Source of the DNA: Chitinophaga filiformis
GTDB lineage: Bacteria > Bacteroidota > Bacteroidia > Chitinophagales > Chitinophagaceae
Length of the DNA: 64,000 nt
Direction: 5' to 3'
Assembly (NCBI RefSeq): GCF_021646545.1
Contig: NZ_JAKIRP010000004.1
Span: 496,001-560,000 of the forward strand
Position numbers and translations under genes: made by a program
In this document: piece after piece, positions 25,883-37,300 of the stretch
How positions within the stretch are numbered: the stretch's first letter is position 1
Layout: every line of letters starts with the position of its first letter
Notes under the pieces: model-generated
The model's database searches: none
Told to the model about the DNA's origin: nothing
What the model saw: the letters and a program-made list of their open reading frames with translations, nothing else

Positions 25883-27751
25883 TTATTTAACTGCTGCTGT
25901 TTTATCATATTGTAAGCCACTGGCCCCCTCTCCTCTGCCTGTTTTCTTTGTAATACCGTACCAGTTGATAATCTTTCCATTATACCAGCGCGTACGCTGG
26001 TACGTACTGCACACGTGTACACCGGCGCGGGGAACCTCTTCTTCATGTATATAGTACGGTGTTTGCTGTACATTCTGCGTATCCAGTCCCTCCCGTAACA
26101 GGCGGGTACGTGGACGGACATGGGAATAATTCTGTTTGAACAACCGGGGCATGGCAGCTCTCTGGAGCTTGACCGCACGGTTTGAATCACCGGTATGTAC
26201 GGGTATGAACGGTATCCAGTTGTTGGGAACAGCGTTGGCCAGCGTATACCTGTACATGGCATCGGGCAGTTGGGTAACGGCCGGTGGCTGCTCGTCGAAA
26301 GCGGCAACATATTCCTGGTAGTTCTTCGCAAAGGTATGCAGGTCCAGGCTGCTGCCGAGGTGGTCATCCATTTTTACTTCGATACCCCATACACTGTTGG
26401 TCATCTCATCCCTCACAAAATGAACTTCTTCTATGGGATCACTTTCCAGGGTTTTAATGGTGGCTGGAGGGATGAATAACCGTGTATCGGCTGGTTCTTC
26501 ACTATTACCGCCGGCAACACTCAGGTTAAACATGCCCCAGCTGCGCCAATTATCTGTCTCGCCCTGAAGGGCAGGTGCTACAAAAGATTGTTCACCGAAA
26601 ACATCCGTCACAACTATACCCCTGATCTCGCTGATCGTGCCACTTTTTACCTCGTAGGGAACGATCAGCCAGTCTGTATTGTACAATAAGGCATATTCTG
26701 TAAAGATCATCTTGGAAATATCGGTTGTATCTGCACTGATATTCCCCAGGTCTATCCTGCTATCTTCAAACTGCCACCAGCGCGAGTTGGGAGCGCCGGC
26801 AAACTTTGCTTCCCTTGGAATAACACTCAGCAGTTCAGTTTTGACCAGTTGTTGTTCTTCCGGGGTGGCAGCACCACTGAGCCCTTCGACAGGTGTGTTT
26901 TTCTGTACATCGAGGCTATACCATTCCAGGTCGCCCGAGCTGTATTCTGTAGCTGTAAGTACTGTATTATCTGCTTTCCCGTTTGGTAATGCACATGCAA
27001 ACTGGTATTCCAGTTGCTGAGGCATCCAGGCCGTAGCATTGGCAGATGCAGAGAATTTAGTACCATGCGTCTTTTTAAACCAGTCTGCAAACATTTCCAG
27101 CGCCTGTTTTACAAATTCCTGGTGCTGGGCATTCCCATTACTTACAGCGCTTATCACGTTGTTATTACTGATAGTAAACTGCTGGTATAATGTTAGTCCG
27201 TCAAAATACAAGCGGGCAGAAGCGCCGGCCACCATCACCAGGGTTGAGTTAGTCAGCAGTTCTGCTTTAGAAAGGATCTCATCCCTTGGGTCGCCAGCCT
27301 CCACGGCGGGGATATCCCCGATAGCGTATAACTGATGAAGCCGGGCACGGTACGTTTTACGGTCATATTGTGGTACATTCAGTTTTTTGGCAGTTCTGTC
27401 CAGGCAGTTCATACAGAAGTATGCAGCTTCCAGCCTGTCCTTGTAGTTCAGTTGTACCGGCATGTCTTCTATCGTTGCTTCCAGTGGCTGGTCGTCAAAA
27501 TAAGACTGAGCGGTTCCATTTACTGTTTTAAAGCGTGATAGCGAGGTTGACTGCATAAGTATCTTTGCGAAGATCGCAGAACCGGTATCATCGCCTTTTA
27601 ACTCTCCAAATTGCCATTGACGGGTGAGCATCCATAGGGCATCATGTACACCACATTCGAGCACCTTATCAAATTCTGCTGTGCGGGGCCGTGGCTCCAA
27701 ACGGTTCCATGATCTGAACGGCTCGCATGAAAAATTATTAACTCTGGCCAT
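25883..27751 (-). CDS. 622-aa protein of the giant-protein operon, function unknown
   Basis: 622 aa from the ATG at 27751 (MARVNNF), 10 bp after the preceding stop; the open frame upstream overlaps the 2175-aa gene and is not coding. The N-terminal block WNRLEPRPR, then HDALWMLTRQWQFGELKGDD, and the central block NSRWWQFEDSRIDLG with TEYALLYNTDWLIVPYEV look strongly conserved. From memory, similar blocks (WMLTRQWQ, SRWWEFED) occur in large uncharacterised proteins of Actinobacteria and other phyla, but I cannot name a Pfam family. No signal peptide or membrane helix. The C-terminus is basic and aromatic. Confidence 0.8.
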   Translation of the reverse strand: MARVNNFSCEPFRSWNRLEPRPRTAEFDKVLECGVHDALWMLTRQWQFGELKGDDTGSAIFAKILMQSTSLSRFKTVNGTAQSYFDDQPLEATIEDMPVQLNYKDRLEAAYFCMNCLDRTAKKLNVPQYDRKTYRARLHQLYAIGDIPAVEAGDPRDEILSKAELLTNSTLVMVAGASARLYFDGLTLYQQFTISNNNVISAVSNGNAQHQEFVKQALEMFADWFKKTHGTKFSASANATAWMPQQLEYQFACALPNGKADNTVLTATEYSSGDLEWYSLDVQKNTPVEGLSGAATPEEQQLVKTELLSVIPREAKFAGAPNSRWWQFEDSRIDLGNISADTTDISKMIFTEYALLYNTDWLIVPYEVKSGTISEIRGIVVTDVFGEQSFVAPALQGETDNWRSWGMFNLSVAGGNSEEPADTRLFIPPATIKTLESDPIEEVHFVRDEMTNSVWGIEVKMDDHLGSSLDLHTFAKNYQEYVAAFDEQPPAVTQLPDAMYRYTLANAVPNNWIPFIPVHTGDSNRAVKLQRAAMPRLFKQNYSHVRPRTRLLREGLDTQNVQQTPYYIHEEEVPRAGVHVCSTYQRTRWYNGKIINWYGITKKTGRGEGASGLQYDKTAAVK

Positions 27752-27761
27752 GATGAACTGT

Positions 27762-30700
27762 TTATTTTTTAAGCGTCTGAACGTTTGAAAAATCCATTGT
27801 TGGTTTGAGGCCATATGCAGGATCGCTTGCCTTCTCCCTGGGAGGTACCACTTCCGAGAAAATTCCCGGCAGTACATGACTCAACATCGACTTTTCAATA
27901 TGATCCGGTTCCACTGCCCTGTTCTTTGCCAGTTCAACAGTGTCGATGATCGTATATACAAGATCATCCCATTTCCAGGTGCTGCCGGTGCCGGGTGTAA
28001 CTGCCAGCATCATTGTTTGAGGCGCGGTAGCGTTGGGCTGGTTATAATGGTAAGCCACACCGGTTGTTTCGCTCTTGCCTGGAATTACTTCGATCCATTC
28101 GTCGATCAGCAGCCCTGTCTGGCTACCCGTATTTTCGAAAAGATGCTCATTCAGAAGCAACAGGGAAAGCTTATCACCTGCAGGTGTGAAATTGTCAGGG
28201 TACTCGCAGCCCATCCAATAATCATTGTCATTATAGGGTAGTTGTACGGGCTGCATTGAAGTTGCCGGCAGGTCGTATACATCTGCCAGTTGCAGGAAGC
28301 GGCTTGTATCATACACACGCTTTCTGACTTTACCCAGATGGTGCATCCAGTCATCCATCAACATCGCATTTCCATTACGGGTAATTTTTTTATTTTCAGG
28401 AAGATTTAACTGGGCCTTGATCTCAGTGCCACTGCAGGTATAGTGTGGAATAGCAATGAACTTCTTGCCGAATATGACCTTCGCTATCTCAGATAATTTC
28501 TCTACTTTATCTTTTACATATACATCAGCGCCATTTATAGTGCTGAGCAATGCAGCAGCTTCCTCTTCTTTTTCCCTGGTCTGCTTGTAAACCTCCAGTA
28601 AGGATTGTAATGCTGCGTTGTTTCGCAATTGTTCATGAGTACCCGGTGTAAACTGTAAGCTGAGCGCCTGTGGGATCCCGAAGGTCAGGGCTATTTTTAG
28701 ATAGCCTGTAATGGTATCGAACATGGCGGCAGATACCACCACATCAGCCACTGCTGTTGTACCATTCAATATTGGCTGGATGAAGTCTTCTGCCGATAAT
28801 TGGTGGTTAAGCTGGTATATTGCATTGTAAGCGTTTTCTATCCTGTTCTCAAACTCTGCATGCAGGTGGAGGCCGGGATCTTTTTCACTGACAGGGATAC
28901 AGGGGTCCTGTAATTCATTGGCACCTATATACCGGGCATTACCTATCATGCTGCGTAAATGTTGTAGCAGCAAACTAAGATCAGCCAGAGACCTGTCACT
29001 ATCTTGCCAGTTGCTACCACGCTGTGATGCATCAAGGGATATGTGTTTATCAAATTCCCCTATCTCCAGTTTGTATAAATTGATCAGTGTTTCGTTCAGT
29101 TCTGCGTCAGCTCCCGGAAAGCTGAACAGATCAATAGGCTGCCATCCTGATGTTTCCAGCGACCTTGTGATTTCGGTGATGCTGCCATCGGCTTCCTTTG
29201 TCCTGAGTGTGTATTTATATTGAGCTGCAGGCCCCAATATATTTCCCAGCCAGTAATTGAGTGAAGGTTCGGCCGATGCTTTGGCGGAGGAGGTGCTGTT
29301 CCAGCCAAGCGGGTGCTGACCGTTGCTTTTCGCCTCAAGGTTCAGCAACATACGATGTGTCACTACATGGCCGGTGCGCGGGGTTTCTATGATCTGCGGG
29401 TCCGGTATTCCTTTCCCTTCTGCCAGGGCTGCCATCACTGCGGAAGCTCTTACATGATTGCCCTGCACCATCTGGTATACGCTTTCTGAAACGGCGAGGT
29501 CGCCCAGTGCATCGAAAGCGTCTGCAATACGGTCAATTTCATCAATAATGGTTTCCAGGACCAGGGTTCGCTCCGCAGGAGTGACCGGTCCGAGAGTACT
29601 GTCCACCACATTAAGAATAGTTGCCGGTAGTTGGTTTACACCCAGTAATTTCATGATCTGTCCCAGCGTTTTATCGCCATATATGCCTACCGAAGGGCTA
29701 TTCCAGTTCACATGGTCCTGTACCAGCTTTAACAATGCAGCGCCATCTACAACCTGGCTTACATAGGTTGCACCATCCTCGCCGGCACTTTCAGAAACTT
29801 TCTGTTGCAAGGGAAAAGCTTTACGGAACGGTTGAATGAACCGGTCCAGTTCAGCGGTCTGATAACGTTCATGTAAACCGCGTTCAAATCTGAACCCAAG
29901 CAATGCGCCTAACGATTGTCCGTTACGGATGCCGTCAGTTAATTGCAGCGCTATCCTTACGCGTGAAGATGAGATATTGACTGCCAGCCTGTTTTGTACG
30001 GCTGCAGAGGCATCATTACTCTTATATGCATTACGCAGAACAGCTGCACTGATGGCGTGCATAACTGAAGGACCATGCAACGCACCCTGGTTATCCGGGT
30101 CATGGAAAACCGGCTTTGTTGCATCCAGCTTGAATGGTGTTAATGCTGTCGGATCGTCGTGAAGCGTTTTATTACTGTCACGTTTTAAATTTTCTACATA
30201 GCCATACGCGCCTAAATAGATACCTTGAGGTTGTTGCACCCGGTGCTTTTCAAGCCGCCGGTTTACTAACCCTAATTCCCAGGCATCCAGCCTGTAAGTA
30301 CAAAGGTCAGCATGTTCGGCCATCAGCATTTCAAGATCAGCGGTAGTAATATTTTTCAGCCGGTCCATTGCGTTACGAACAGCATTTACCTTTTGCATAA
30401 AAGGCTGTTGTTTGGTTGCCCATGCTGGTGGTATCCCGTTATAAATGCACTGATGAATGTATTTAGCCAGCGTAAGCTGATTGTCTTTCAGGTAGTTGAA
30501 AAATTGTGAGGCAACAGGTGCACCTGTCAGCATATGCCCGTTCAGCATGATATTGGCATCATTCAAAAGGTAGTTCCATTTTGTGAAGATGGCAGGTGTT
30601 TCATAGATGTTGTAATACAGATGTGTGCCGCCTGCTCCTCTTCTGAACTTTTCGTCCAGTATGGACTGTTCCTGTAGCATATTCATCGCTGCCTCCTGGT

Positions 30701-33700
30701 AGCTTTGCAGCAGTGATTGCCGGAGCATCATAAATAACATTGAATTGGCAGGGAGAGCACCGGCGCCTGTAAATTTATTGTTCCCGAATATCTCGTGTGC
30801 ATTATTCCCAAGCAGCCAGGTAATGTAATCATATTCCAGGCCCGGTAACTTACTGAGCGTCTTTTCGGCTGATAACGCTACGGTATCTATCAGCGGTGCA
30901 GCCGCAAAGAACGATTTGGTGACCTGCCTTGTTATAAATATCCTGGAATCCTCCAGTTGCTGGTTAACACGCGCATATTGCATATCAGCAAGCTTATATG
31001 GTTCGTAGTTCACCAGGAATTCATCTTTGAATTCAAATGAAGGATAGTAAATGCCCTGTCTCATATGCTCTCTGAAATAGGTCGCCAGTTTTTGAGGACC
31101 AAATCCATCTGATGGTAAAAAGTTAGTTCCAAACCCATTATGGTTAGATCTGGGCCCCTTTGCGATATTGATATTATACCTGTAGAAATAATCCAGTGAA
31201 GTAGCATGTAACCCCAGCATTGTCATGAACCGTTGCTGCGGATCGCCATGCTGCAGGTTACCGGAATGGATCACTTTATTATTCCTTATTTCTGTAAACA
31301 GATCATGCAATATCTTCAGTATCCCGTGTAATCGCATTTCAAACCGCTGTTGCAACTTCGCGTCAAGATTACTGTCTGGTACTCCCCAGGGGTGAACTTT
31401 GGGGTATTCCACCTGCGGACCGAGAATGTATAGCTCCCCTCTGCTCAGTGTGGGTAAAGCGTCATATAATTTCAGTCTCGAAAATGCTGTTGTGGCAATT
31501 ATACCATACGGCTGCATACCAATGCGTACCGACGGTACAGCGCCACGCGCAGTCACATGGTTTACAAAGAAATTTTCTGTACGGCGGATATTATCATAAT
31601 TAAAAAGTCCATCCCACATTTCTTCCATATAATGTCCCATTGTAGCATTCCATAAACTACGGTTCATGGCGTACGCATTTCCGCGCTCAGTCTGTAAGCC
31701 GTTATTTACATACTGTATTGTGCTGTCACTTACACCTAACAGAGAAGCAAGGTATTTTCCATCGGCCTTGAGGTAACGATTAGTTTCGTAGGCATTATAC
31801 CGTTGCTCTTTTATTTCTATATTGAAACGCTGATCATCTTCTTCATCCGGGGAAAAACCGGATTTACTTTGTTGTGTATTATTGGTGGGAGTGCCTGTCT
31901 TTAATATTGACATGCCATCTGCACTGTATATATGATTGGTTAATAATTCTTCCAATTGTGCTTTTGAGGCCATCGCATCTTCATTGCGGATCCCCAACAC
32001 CATGAGCCTGTCAAACCCCTGGTCCCATTGAGCATCTGTAATATCCAGGCTGATACCCATTCCTACCCCTTCGGCAGTGGGATAGTCGGTCATCCATTTC
32101 AGGCCGGGGTCTACCTGCAGATTGCCCTCTGCATCCATGTGAAAAAGCTGATCATCATCAAATTTTTTTGGATCAAGGCCTAACTGCAGGTCCGGTGGTA
32201 CCGGGTTTCCCACTACAATATGCGAGAAGTTATTTCCCTGCATGGCCACTACTGCAAAGCGTTCGGGCAGCACATTGGAGTGTGGTGCTTTTGTCCAGTC
32301 CTGTGTTTTTATTGTAACTACCGGGTATTCAAAAGGGACTGAAATTTCATCCAGATAGTCATCGAATGACTGTACGCCGGCTTTCTCCAGTTTGCTTTTG
32401 ATATTGTTGACAACAATGGCTGCCTGATCCAGACGATATAGTTCTGACATCACTTGCTGCCGTTGTACAGGTGTGAGTGCATGTGTTTTGGATACGATCT
32501 GGTAAAAACAGGAGAACATGCTATGGAAACTGCCCCACAGCTCTGTGAACTTGTCTGGATTGGCAGTGGAAGCGTACCTGATGTGCTTTTCCACCTCGGC
32601 ACCATGATATTCAAGACTCCAGAATCCTACACTGTTCATTTCCTGCAACATCATGACCGGATCTGGTAGAGAAGGGTAATCTTTTATGGCGTCCCGCAGG
32701 TGGACCAGGTGAGCAATCGCACTGTTCATTTGCTGGACCGCATTATTATCAAAAGCAACGCCATTCGCAGGTATTGAACGTGGGTCCAGCCGTCTCGCCA
32801 CCCAGGAAGCGCGGTTGCCTCCCAAGGCTGTGCACAGGGTCTTCCATGCAGATTTCTCGATGTTTATATTGCCGGAGGCAGCCCAGTACATTTTCCAGAA
32901 CTGTTTTCCTGCTTCTATCTCTGCTGCTGTCAGGTCTTTTTCATGCGTATTTATGAAAATATCGTCCGGGTATATCCGTACCCATAACTGCTTCACATCC
33001 TCGAAAGCAGGACCTGCCAGCTCCCAGGCTGTCTCCCTTTCCGGATTAACAAATGCGGAAACAGCCTCAAAAGCTTCTTTTTCATAAAAAGAAAGTACTG
33101 CCTGCTTGCCGAATGCCTGCGCACGGTTGGCAGCAGAGTAACGCGAAATCTTAGACATAGAAAGGGACAGTTCCTGCCGGATAGTGGCATATAAGCCGTT
33201 CACCATTTCAGTGTGTCCTGGCTTTGATTCTTCCACCTGCATATCTTTTCTGGCTGCCAGGGTTTTGATAAGCGGCTGCAGGTACTTTTTGTGTTTTTTT
33301 ATAGTATCATACTTCTGGTCATTGTCTTCGTTGAATGTTCTTATTTTCATCAGCGTTTTGATCCCGTGAAAAAAGATCTCACCGGAACGCATGGATGGCA
33401 AGCCGGGTAAGCTGGCCAGTTTGGGTAAAGTATCCTGTTCAAACCTGAGGGCCAGTTCCTGCGCTTCTGCAATCATGGGCTGGACCCTGTTACTTGTAAA
33501 TGCCTTCCAGTGCCGGTCAGGATGAATATTTGAGATAGATGTCAGCGCTTTGGACAACTCTTCCTTTACCTTTACATGTTGTTCCTGGATACGCTTCACC
33601 TGTTCTGGATCTATACGGGAAAGACCATTGGTCCTGATGGCTGCGGACCTGTAATACTGCCTGGCCCTGTTAATTAAGTTCTCGGTGTACTTATACAGGT

Positions 33701-34289
33701 CCTTCTTGTTCTTAATATTGTAGTATGGTATATGCCTCGGCCCTTTATTAATGTTCTGCAATGCGGCTAATACCTGTTGTTGTTCATCTATTATCTCTCT
33801 TGATGTGGCAGCCAGATTTGATACCCGGACGTTTAATCCGCCGATGACATCCCTCAGGGAACTCATCTGCGAATACATAGCTACTGCTATCTGCCTGTTA
33901 AGCGGTATCAGCTTATTGGCGAGCGAATCCACATTTATGCCAACATCGTTGCTCAATTGTATGAGCTGTGCTCTTTCCTGTATGGTACATTGCGTAATAG
34001 TCTGAGCTATTGCCTGTGAGGAGAGTAGTTTATCATTTACTGCTTTTATATTGGGAACAGTTGTCTGTGCAAGCGCAATATTGCATAGTGAATTCAGGTC
34101 TGCCAGGTTGTACATTAATTGTTCCACCTTCAAATCCGGAGAGGGCACTTCCCGCTTCCTTATCATGAAGCGGGTCTCAAGGCGCAACGGCATTAATAAA
34201 AAAGGTGTCACGCTTGATTTTTGTGCTACATTGTTGCGGATGTTATCCAGCGCCGGGGAAACAATATTTGCTGCAATGGGATTAGACAT
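27762..34289 (-). CDS. Giant 2175-aa protein of unknown function
   Basis: 2175 aa from the ATG at 34289 (MSNPIAAN), 19 bp after the preceding stop; the 47-codon upstream extension overlaps the 1105-aa gene. Recognisable blocks: PLRLETRF (34-41), a mostly helical 100-400 region, LWVRIYPDDIFINTHE (435-450), WVARRLDP (496-503), and near the C-terminus LLIDEWIEVIP, then TTGVAYHYNQPNATAPQ and LAKNRAVEPD (about 2060-2130). There is no signal peptide, transmembrane segment or known catalytic motif. The blocks recur, to my memory, in uncharacterised proteins from distant phyla. It is the largest subunit of the operon, and a structural or effector role is plausible. Confidence 0.82.
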   Translation of the reverse strand: MSNPIAANIVSPALDNIRNNVAQKSSVTPFLLMPLRLETRFMIRKREVPSPDLKVEQLMYNLADLNSLCNIALAQTTVPNIKAVNDKLLSSQAIAQTITQCTIQERAQLIQLSNDVGINVDSLANKLIPLNRQIAVAMYSQMSSLRDVIGGLNVRVSNLAATSREIIDEQQQVLAALQNINKGPRHIPYYNIKNKKDLYKYTENLINRARQYYRSAAIRTNGLSRIDPEQVKRIQEQHVKVKEELSKALTSISNIHPDRHWKAFTSNRVQPMIAEAQELALRFEQDTLPKLASLPGLPSMRSGEIFFHGIKTLMKIRTFNEDNDQKYDTIKKHKKYLQPLIKTLAARKDMQVEESKPGHTEMVNGLYATIRQELSLSMSKISRYSAANRAQAFGKQAVLSFYEKEAFEAVSAFVNPERETAWELAGPAFEDVKQLWVRIYPDDIFINTHEKDLTAAEIEAGKQFWKMYWAASGNINIEKSAWKTLCTALGGNRASWVARRLDPRSIPANGVAFDNNAVQQMNSAIAHLVHLRDAIKDYPSLPDPVMMLQEMNSVGFWSLEYHGAEVEKHIRYASTANPDKFTELWGSFHSMFSCFYQIVSKTHALTPVQRQQVMSELYRLDQAAIVVNNIKSKLEKAGVQSFDDYLDEISVPFEYPVVTIKTQDWTKAPHSNVLPERFAVVAMQGNNFSHIVVGNPVPPDLQLGLDPKKFDDDQLFHMDAEGNLQVDPGLKWMTDYPTAEGVGMGISLDITDAQWDQGFDRLMVLGIRNEDAMASKAQLEELLTNHIYSADGMSILKTGTPTNNTQQSKSGFSPDEEDDQRFNIEIKEQRYNAYETNRYLKADGKYLASLLGVSDSTIQYVNNGLQTERGNAYAMNRSLWNATMGHYMEEMWDGLFNYDNIRRTENFFVNHVTARGAVPSVRIGMQPYGIIATTAFSRLKLYDALPTLSRGELYILGPQVEYPKVHPWGVPDSNLDAKLQQRFEMRLHGILKILHDLFTEIRNNKVIHSGNLQHGDPQQRFMTMLGLHATSLDYFYRYNINIAKGPRSNHNGFGTNFLPSDGFGPQKLATYFREHMRQGIYYPSFEFKDEFLVNYEPYKLADMQYARVNQQLEDSRIFITRQVTKSFFAAAPLIDTVALSAEKTLSKLPGLEYDYITWLLGNNAHEIFGNNKFTGAGALPANSMLFMMLRQSLLQSYQEAAMNMLQEQSILDEKFRRGAGGTHLYYNIYETPAIFTKWNYLLNDANIMLNGHMLTGAPVASQFFNYLKDNQLTLAKYIHQCIYNGIPPAWATKQQPFMQKVNAVRNAMDRLKNITTADLEMLMAEHADLCTYRLDAWELGLVNRRLEKHRVQQPQGIYLGAYGYVENLKRDSNKTLHDDPTALTPFKLDATKPVFHDPDNQGALHGPSVMHAISAAVLRNAYKSNDASAAVQNRLAVNISSSRVRIALQLTDGIRNGQSLGALLGFRFERGLHERYQTAELDRFIQPFRKAFPLQQKVSESAGEDGATYVSQVVDGAALLKLVQDHVNWNSPSVGIYGDKTLGQIMKLLGVNQLPATILNVVDSTLGPVTPAERTLVLETIIDEIDRIADAFDALGDLAVSESVYQMVQGNHVRASAVMAALAEGKGIPDPQIIETPRTGHVVTHRMLLNLEAKSNGQHPLGWNSTSSAKASAEPSLNYWLGNILGPAAQYKYTLRTKEADGSITEITRSLETSGWQPIDLFSFPGADAELNETLINLYKLEIGEFDKHISLDASQRGSNWQDSDRSLADLSLLLQHLRSMIGNARYIGANELQDPCIPVSEKDPGLHLHAEFENRIENAYNAIYQLNHQLSAEDFIQPILNGTTAVADVVVSAAMFDTITGYLKIALTFGIPQALSLQFTPGTHEQLRNNAALQSLLEVYKQTREKEEEAAALLSTINGADVYVKDKVEKLSEIAKVIFGKKFIAIPHYTCSGTEIKAQLNLPENKKITRNGNAMLMDDWMHHLGKVRKRVYDTSRFLQLADVYDLPATSMQPVQLPYNDNDYWMGCEYPDNFTPAGDKLSLLLLNEHLFENTGSQTGLLIDEWIEVIPGKSETTGVAYHYNQPNATAPQTMMLAVTPGTGSTWKWDDLVYTIIDTVELAKNRAVEPDHIEKSMLSHVLPGIFSEVVPPREKASDPAYGLKPTMDFSNVQTLKK

Positions 34290-34308
34290 ATTACAAGTGA
34301 AAATTTTA

Positions 34309-37300
34309 TTAATGAGGTAACATTTCGGCAGCGTGCCTGGCAAACAGTACAGGGTCCTGGAACAGGATAGCCGCGAGGTCTGCGGCATTGCTGTTCCACT
34401 TTGGTTGATTCTCCGGTTGCTGGATTTCAACGGCCGTAGAGAAATTAATATGATAGTTTTCCAGTGCTGATTTAGAACTTACCAGGTGTTCCCAGCTCAG
34501 GTCATTCCAGGTGGCTGGTTTGACATTTGCCGGGGGCATGGTACTGCCATCATCGCTTTGCCAGTCGTCCAGGCCGAAACGGACCTGGCCGGGCCTTTCT
34601 TTGAGGATAAAAAACCACCCTGGATTTTTTCCTGCAGGACTGGTATTCACGTCGGTGATCCTTTCCCCTTTCGCTTCTTCTTCTGTCAGGCTGAACCCCA
34701 GCAGTGTAATATCTTCTCCTATCTGTGCTTTGAACAAGGGGAACCTGCTGTTCGTATCGTTTATCTGGCTTGTCAGTTGCCGGGCATGGGTAGCATTTGC
34801 AGGATTATACATGGCCTTCTGCGCATAGATCATAGTATTCGGGTACTTGCGCAGCAGCTCACCGCGGATCACCAGCACCAGCGTTGACTCCTGTCCGCGA
34901 GGTGTATGATCGCCGAGGGCGCCCTGCCATAGGTCCATTACAGTAATATCGCGTTTCAGTTCCTTATCGATTGCCGGATCATCATCAAGGGGTATAATAC
35001 TGTCCTGTGTATTCCAGAACTGCCGGAAGTAAGACCCTCGCTGATCTGTGGGATATTCGCGCCATAAGAGTTCTCTTGCCATCTCATGGTTCATTCCTGC
35101 CAGGAAAGCTTCTATGAACGACTGGTTAGTGCCTATAACAGAGATTGAGTTGTCCGGCAGTTTATCCACGTTCGGTAAAATATAATTCTGGGAGAGCTCC
35201 AGCAGGTATTTATACATCGGCTCCTCAAATTCCGGATATGCCATTACCGGTTTCAGGGATTGTAATGGTACAAATTCGCCATCCTTATTAATACTGATAG
35301 TAGATGAGAGTTTCCTGGCCATTGTGCTGGCAGGGTCCAGCTGTGTGAGGATCTTTCCGGCTATTGTCTCTATTCCTGAAAAGACGGGGCTTGTCTTTAC
35401 GCCCTCTGTGCCGGTAACCATATTACTGAAGCCGTTGATAGATTGTTGCAGGTCCACCACCTGCTGACCAGTGGTTAGAGGACGGATATCATCGTAATTC
35501 AGTGGTTCCGTGTTCTTCAGGATAACGTTCTCAAAGCGTTTTGCATTCACGCCTTTATCAAACAGGCTGCTGAACTGGTCAGCGTCCATCGTTACTATAA
35601 TATCACCGGTTTGGTTCTTCTTCAGAGGGAAAGAAGACGCGGCCAGCTTAGGCAGGATGGATTTGGTAGTATTCTTTTCGGCAAGAGTATAGGACGGGTG
35701 ATTGTCTATATGGGCTGTCAGTTGTGCCAAAGTCACATTTGTAAACGCTTTCACCGTATCGCGGATGGAGGTCACCAGTATTTCTTTGGCTGTATTAAAA
35801 ATCTCTCCCTGGTAATAGGCAACAGCAGCTACTGCATATTTCGAAATATCCGTTGCTTCCAGCGAGCCACTGGGGGAAGATTTCAGGAAGGCCGACCGTA
35901 GTACTTTACTGTTTGTCTCGTCGAGGTTAAAGTTCTGCAACACTGTTTTACGGTCTATCAGTCCGCTACCTGCAGGAGCTGCAGTTTTAAGGTTCACATC
36001 GCTTTTCAATACTTTACTGAGTGTAGTTCCCGGGCGTGTTAATTTCCTGAAAGCAGCAGATTTTACCGCATTAGGAATACGGCTCTCCGTAAAAACCTGT
36101 TGTACGGTGCTGTTGTTATTTTCTTTCACCAGGTGCTGGACAGGGGTTGTGATCACTACGGCAATATCATTACCGGCGCTTACAATATGTTTCTTTACGA
36201 GCGACTGGTTAACCATACTTGCCAGCCTGGCTTCTTCGATTCTGCGGTTTGCTTCGTTTACTTTATTGATCTGCTGCCAGGCCTGTTTCATAAACTCTTC
36301 CTGGTGTTTCTGTACGATAGTTGCTCCCAGGCCCGCGGCTGCCCTGTATCTGAAGTCAAGGTTCAGTTGTTCTATCCAGACATAATTTTCGGGATCACCT
36401 ATCTGTTCAATATTAGCATGCCAGATACCATAAACCGGCGGCACCAGCATGGGATCATCTCCGAGGCTGGTATTATAATAAGGGTTATTCCCTGCCTGTG
36501 CTACTCCATCTGCTTTTAACAGGTCTGCAGATAAGTTCAGGAGATCTTTCAGTTTTCCGATAGTATCCAGGTCGGCACTGTTCACTCCTTCCGGTCCGGC
36601 AGGATCAGCTGCAGGCCAGGAGTCGGGCACATGGTTCAAAGGTTTGAGCGCAACTTCAAGATTAATGGTTTGTGTGCCACCCTCTCCTGCCGAGAGATTA
36701 AAACCGGGATTGCTTATATCCAGCGGCATATGTGCAATATCCACGACGTCTTCTCCCAATACAATGGGTTTCAGGCCAACGGCGAGCGTTTCAAAATCTC
36801 CGGAGCTGCCGGTACGGAAACTCCACTGGTAGTAAACGGGAAAATGAAAAGGCCGTTGGGCAGAGTACGGGCCGGCCTTTTTCCAGGCCGGCTGCTGGGC
36901 TAATACATTTGTTGTAGAAATACCCAGTCCCGCCAGTCGTCCGGTTTCAAAAGCCGGGATCACAAACGCGGTATATGCCTTGTTCTTTTGGAGCTTCCTG
37001 GAACATAGTAACCTGCTCAGGGCTACATCGGGATCACTATCGATTTCAGCACCCACTTCCGATGCAATATTACCTGTTGTAACCGGGTTGTTTATCTGGA
37101 CATGTGCAAATGCCCATACGTCCTGTGGCCGGGGAAAACCGTTCTGCACTACCTCTTCACTGACTGCAATATATGGAAGGGCATTTACCGGTGTCTGTAA
37201 AGTAAATTCATCTTCACTCAGCACAATGAGGCTGATCCATGGCCTCAGCCTTGTTTGCTCCTGTATCCCGGAAGGAGTATGTTCTTTTGCAGGGGTGTAC

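Noticed and set aside
26000..26367. N-terminal extension of protease paralogue 3 beyond 25908
   Set aside because: It overlaps the 622-aa gene in another frame and is Ser/Thr/Arg-rich without family similarity. The start at 25872, 10 bp after the upstream stop, fits the operon spacing.
34290..34430. 47-codon N-terminal extension of the 2175-aa protein
   Set aside because: It lies inside the 3' end of the 1105-aa gene; MSNPIAAN at 34289 is the natural start and resembles the MSN starts of the two upstream proteins.
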